From Pseudomonadota bacterium (GTDB taxonomy: Bacteria > Pseudomonadota > Alphaproteobacteria > Sphingomonadales > Sphingomonadaceae): a DNA stretch of 7,762 nt. Position numbers and translations under genes: made by a program. Positions 6,157 through 7,762 of this stretch are shown piece after piece. The stretch lies in NCBI GenBank assembly GCA_023423775.1, contig JAFAEZ010000114.1:1-7762 (forward strand). Direction: 5' to 3'. Positions within the stretch are counted from its first letter, which is position 1. Every line of letters starts with the position of its first letter. The notes under the pieces are model-generated. The model did no database searches and was not told the DNA's origin. It saw nothing but the letters and a program-made list of their open reading frames with translations.

Positions 6157-6537
6157 ATGTCTCTTGATCCATGGTCGGGACGATCCAGCGGGGAGACCGG
6201 GCGGCCGGCGGCGATCGAACCGCGACTAACCGCCCGCGAAGCTCTCGACGAAATGGAGGAGATTATGCGCGTCACGGCGAGCGAACACTCCGCTCGTCGC
6301 GTCGCCGCGGTGCGTTATACGCGCTGCCGCAGTGCCCTGATCGAAAGCGAGCTTCGAGCCGCCGTTCCGGGATTTCTGGTTCAATGCGTCTCGCTCGACA
6401 AATTTCACGACTTTATCAGCTTGCTCGACCCCAACCCCAAGACGCGCGTCGCCTTCATCGAGGCTGGGCTTGCCAGTTGTCGGGCTGCACTCGACGTCCA
6501 GAAGAAATATGACGTGTTCGGGGATCGCGATTTCTAG
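6157..6537 (+). CDS. Unrecognised 126-aa protein, first gene of unit B
   Basis: I do not recognise this family. The protein looks mostly helical: a polar N-terminus (1-22), a helix with EALDEMEEIMRVTASEHSARR (about 28-48), a second region AVRYTRCRSALIESELRAAVPGF (51-73), then LVQCVSLDKFHDFISLLDP (74-92) and RVAFIEAGLASCRAALD (97-113). Three cysteines (57, 77, 108) are spread out and do not form a metal motif. No signal peptide or membrane helix is seen. ATG 6157 is chosen because it follows GGGG at 6147-6150 at usable spacing; TTG 6142 in the same frame has no ribosome site. The gene is preceded by the duplicated promoter and followed after 60 bases by the short zinc-ribbon paralogue, so it holds the place that bactofilin has in unit A. 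It shows no sequence likeness to bactofilin. Confidence 0.8.
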   Translation: MSLDPWSGRSSGETGRPAAIEPRLTAREALDEMEEIMRVTASEHSARRVAAVRYTRCRSALIESELRAAVPGFLVQCVSLDKFHDFISLLDPNPKTRVAFIEAGLASCRAALDVQKKYDVFGDRDF

Positions 6538-6552
6538 TCCCGCGATCCTTGA

Positions 6553-6567
6553 GCGGCGCTCCGCCGC
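6553..6567 (+). other. Intercistronic hairpin in unit B
   Basis: GCGGCG (6553-6558), loop CTC, CGCCGC (6562-6567) make a perfect 6-bp GC stem between the two genes of unit B. No T run follows, so it is not a typical terminator. It may affect message stability or the ratio of the two products. Confidence 0.35.
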
Positions 6568-6585
6568 AAATCCCCGGTGCCGTCA

Positions 6586-6593
6586 GAGGAGGT
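6586..6593 (+). promoter_or_regulatory. Strong Shine-Dalgarno that sets a GTG start
   Basis: GAGGAGGT lies 4 bases before GTG 6598. It excludes the upstream in-frame GTG at 6577, which would put this near-perfect ribosome site inside the coding sequence. Confidence 0.8.
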
Positions 6594-6597
6594 AGCC

Positions 6598-7209
6598 GTG
6601 GGTCTTTTCTGCTGGCTGGGCCGGCATCGCCCGAAGCCCGTACCGGAATGGAACGGTGGCTATTATATTTCGGAGTGCAGGCGGTGCGGCGTGGCCCTTG
6701 TCCGGCCCGCCTTCGGCAAATGGGTCGCGATGCGCGGCTTTCGCGTCGTCCGCAGGGCAAAGCCGGCGATCACACAGGACCGGCCTTCCCTCCCGGTCTA
6801 CCGGTCCAGTCCAGACCCGGGAGCAAGAACTGAGCCCGGTGAGGCTCGGTCACCCTCAGTCGCCGTGGCCAACAGCATTTCGCCTCCGTTCGAGCAGGCT
6901 GCTCCGAATGCCGGCTCGCCGCCCGAGCCAAGCGCCGTCGATAGCTTGCCGACCGAGACAGCCCCTGATGAAGTTCCGAGCCGGTCCGGCATGAGAGCCG
7001 CCCTCTCTTCGCCCCCCGCCGGCCTTTCCTCCGGGTCAGTCCCCGATTTCATGGACGACGGCGATGAGAGCGCATGGGACTGCCTGGTGCACAGCGCAGC
7101 CGAGCAGCCCAATCCCGGTCTTGGGACAGCGGAAAGCGGCGGCGCCGCCAAGCGCGATGCGGGCGAGATTCTGGGCAAGGGGGCTGCGGGCGCGGGAAGC
7201 CCGGACTGA
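6598..7209 (+). CDS. Short soluble zinc-ribbon-like paralogue of the SH3 membrane protein
   Basis: A 203-aa protein starting at GTG 6598. Residues 4-52 form a CHCC metal-binding domain with Cys5, His10, Cys27 and Cys30 and the core GGYYISECRRCG...FGKW...RGFRVV. It aligns without gaps with residues 27-75 of the 4578-5984 product, 24 of 49 residues being equal and all four ligands at the same spacing. The C-x4-H...C-x2-C pattern at the very N-terminus recalls small phage-type zinc-binding proteins (DUF1660-like), a loose likeness only. A Pro/Ser/Ala-rich linker (about 55-148) leads to DFMDDGDESAWDCL (150-163), the second shared motif, and a Gly/Ala-rich end. There is no membrane helix and no SH3 domain, so it should be cytoplasmic. 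Second gene of unit B. Function unknown; it could share or compete for the partner of the longer protein. Confidence 0.85.
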   Translation: MGLFCWLGRHRPKPVPEWNGGYYISECRRCGVALVRPAFGKWVAMRGFRVVRRAKPAITQDRPSLPVYRSSPDPGARTEPGEARSPSVAVANSISPPFEQAAPNAGSPPEPSAVDSLPTETAPDEVPSRSGMRAALSSPPAGLSSGSVPDFMDDGDESAWDCLVHSAAEQPNPGLGTAESGGAAKRDAGEILGKGAAGAGSPD

Positions 7210-7232
7210 AGCGCAATTCGCACCAAGTAAGA

Positions 7233-7307
7233 TGGTGACCCCTACGGGAATCGAACCCGTGTTTCAGCCGTGAAAGGGCCGCGTCCTAACCGCTAGACGA
7301 AGGGGCC
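7233..7307 (-). tRNA. tRNA-Glu (UUC)
   Basis: The minus strand folds as a 75-base tRNA. The acceptor stem pairs GGCCCCT with AGGGGTC (one G-T pair), the anticodon loop CTTTCAC (7276-7270) has anticodon TTC (7274-7272), and the T arm carries GGTTCGATTCC. Discriminator A is followed by an encoded CCA (7235-7233). Its 3' end faces unit B, 23 bases from that unit's last stop codon. Confidence 0.97.
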
Positions 7308-7346
7308 ATCCGGGCGGGCGCTTGCGCTCGCCTTCAGCGAGGGCGG

Positions 7347-7375
7347 GTCCTAAGCGAGGGCGCCGCACGGGTCAA
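7347..7375 (-). promoter_or_regulatory. Promoter of tRNA-Glu
   Basis: On the minus strand, TTGACC (7375-7370) and TAGGAC (7352-7347) are 17 bases apart, placing the start near 7340, about 33 bases before the tRNA. The leader can form a small hairpin (CTCGC with GCGAG). The box lies between the recJ stop and the tRNA, so the tRNA need not depend on recJ transcription. Confidence 0.65.
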
Positions 7376-7396
7376 CACCCCGGCGGCAACAAATTA

Positions 7397-7762
7397 TCAA
7401 TCCGCCCAGGCGGCGTCCTCGAGATGGATCTCGGCGGCCGGCGTCGATCCCCAATCGTCGCGCTTGATGCGGCCGGCGATCCACAGCTTGCGGTGCGACG
7501 GCGCCGACAGCATCGCCTCGCCGAGCACGCTCTCGGCCATGCGGAAGGCGATCGTCTTGATGCGGCGGCCGTCGTCGCCGGCCACCACCACCCGCAGATG
7601 GCCGTTCCCGACCACGTCGGCCTTGACGATCCGCACCGGACCGGCGGCAACGCGCGGCGCCGGCCAGCCCGCGCCATAAGGCCCGCCCGCCTCCAGCGCG
7701 TCGCACAGGTCCGGGCAGACCCCGCCCGGCGCCAGCACGGCATCGAGCAGCAAAGCGCGGCC
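7397..7762 (-). CDS. recJ: Single-stranded-DNA-specific exonuclease RecJ, C-terminal part
   Basis: The frame is open to the right edge and ends at TGA (7399-7397), so only the last 121 codons are present. They match the C-terminal OB-fold region of RecJ: GGPYGAGWPAPRV (the family's GPfGaGNPeP turn, here with Trp in place of Asn), VVGNGHLRVVV, IKTIAFRMAESVLG, and the ending LWIAGRIKRDDWGS...EIHLEDAAWAD. RecJ degrades single-stranded DNA 5' to 3' in RecF-pathway recombination and in mismatch and base-excision repair. The DHH/DHHA1 catalytic domains lie outside the window. The TTG at 7753 is an internal leucine, not a start. Confidence 0.9.
   Translation of the reverse strand, partial: GRALLLDAVLAPGGVCPDLCDALEAGGPYGAGWPAPRVAAGPVRIVKADVVGNGHLRVVVAGDDGRRIKTIAFRMAESVLGEAMLSAPSHRKLWIAGRIKRDDWGSTPAAEIHLEDAAWAD

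Noticed and set aside
7233..7262. tRNA 3' end as an attachment site with a matching repeat
   Set aside because: No second copy of the tRNA end was found by eye elsewhere in the window and no integrase is present.
1..7762. CRISPR array, rRNA or classical defence-system genes
   Set aside because: No regularly spaced repeats, no rRNA-like segments and no nuclease, TIR, reverse transcriptase or Cas motifs were seen in any intact frame.

Overview
The window is GC-rich, tightly packed and alphaproteobacterial. The closest fit is a sphingomonad (Sphingomonadales). This rests on the codon and GC profile, on an N-terminal gene of a type familiar from that order (WTEEKQRRF-type helix-turn-helix, then a YNDRLLMFLLRH motif), and on the fused alpha/beta hydrolase-OsmC protein. 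The assignment is an inference from sequence character, not from a database search.

Layout. Bases 1-852 (+) hold the 3' part of a helix-turn-helix-like protein whose start lies off the left edge. Converging on it is a three-gene minus-strand operon, read from right to left: pirin (3463-2570), a carboxymuconolactone decarboxylase/AhpD-like protein (2532-2194), and a bifunctional alpha/beta hydrolase-OsmC protein (2169-886). All three have good Shine-Dalgarno sequences and are separated by only 37 and 24 bases. The families suggest handling of electrophiles or peroxides. A plausible sigma-70 promoter sits just upstream at 3492-3520.

Bases 3464-4038 are an unusually long and relatively AT-rich intergenic stretch with several palindromes and short repeats. 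It ends in the promoter and leader of the first of two plus-strand transcription units. Unit A is a bactofilin (4039-4467) followed by a 468-aa single-pass membrane protein (4578-5984). That protein has a cytoplasmic CHCC zinc-ribbon-like domain, a long Pro/Ala/acidic linker, a DFMDDG...SAWD motif, a transmembrane helix and a C-terminal SH3-like domain. Unit B is an unrecognised 126-aa protein (6157-6537) followed by a 203-aa soluble protein (6598-7209) that shares the zinc-ribbon-like domain and the DFMDDG...SAWD motif but lacks the membrane and SH3 parts. Both units begin with nearly the same promoter (35 of 49 bases identical without gaps, 17-bp spacer in each). They therefore look like a duplicated two-gene cassette in which the first gene differs and the second has been kept in long and short forms. 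This is the part of the window most likely to be an undescribed system: a candidate envelope-linked, bactofilin-associated apparatus with a soluble partner or competitor.

The right end returns to core genome on the minus strand: tRNA-Glu(UUC) with an encoded CCA end (7307-7233), its own promoter (7347-7375), and the C-terminal part of RecJ (from the right edge to 7397).
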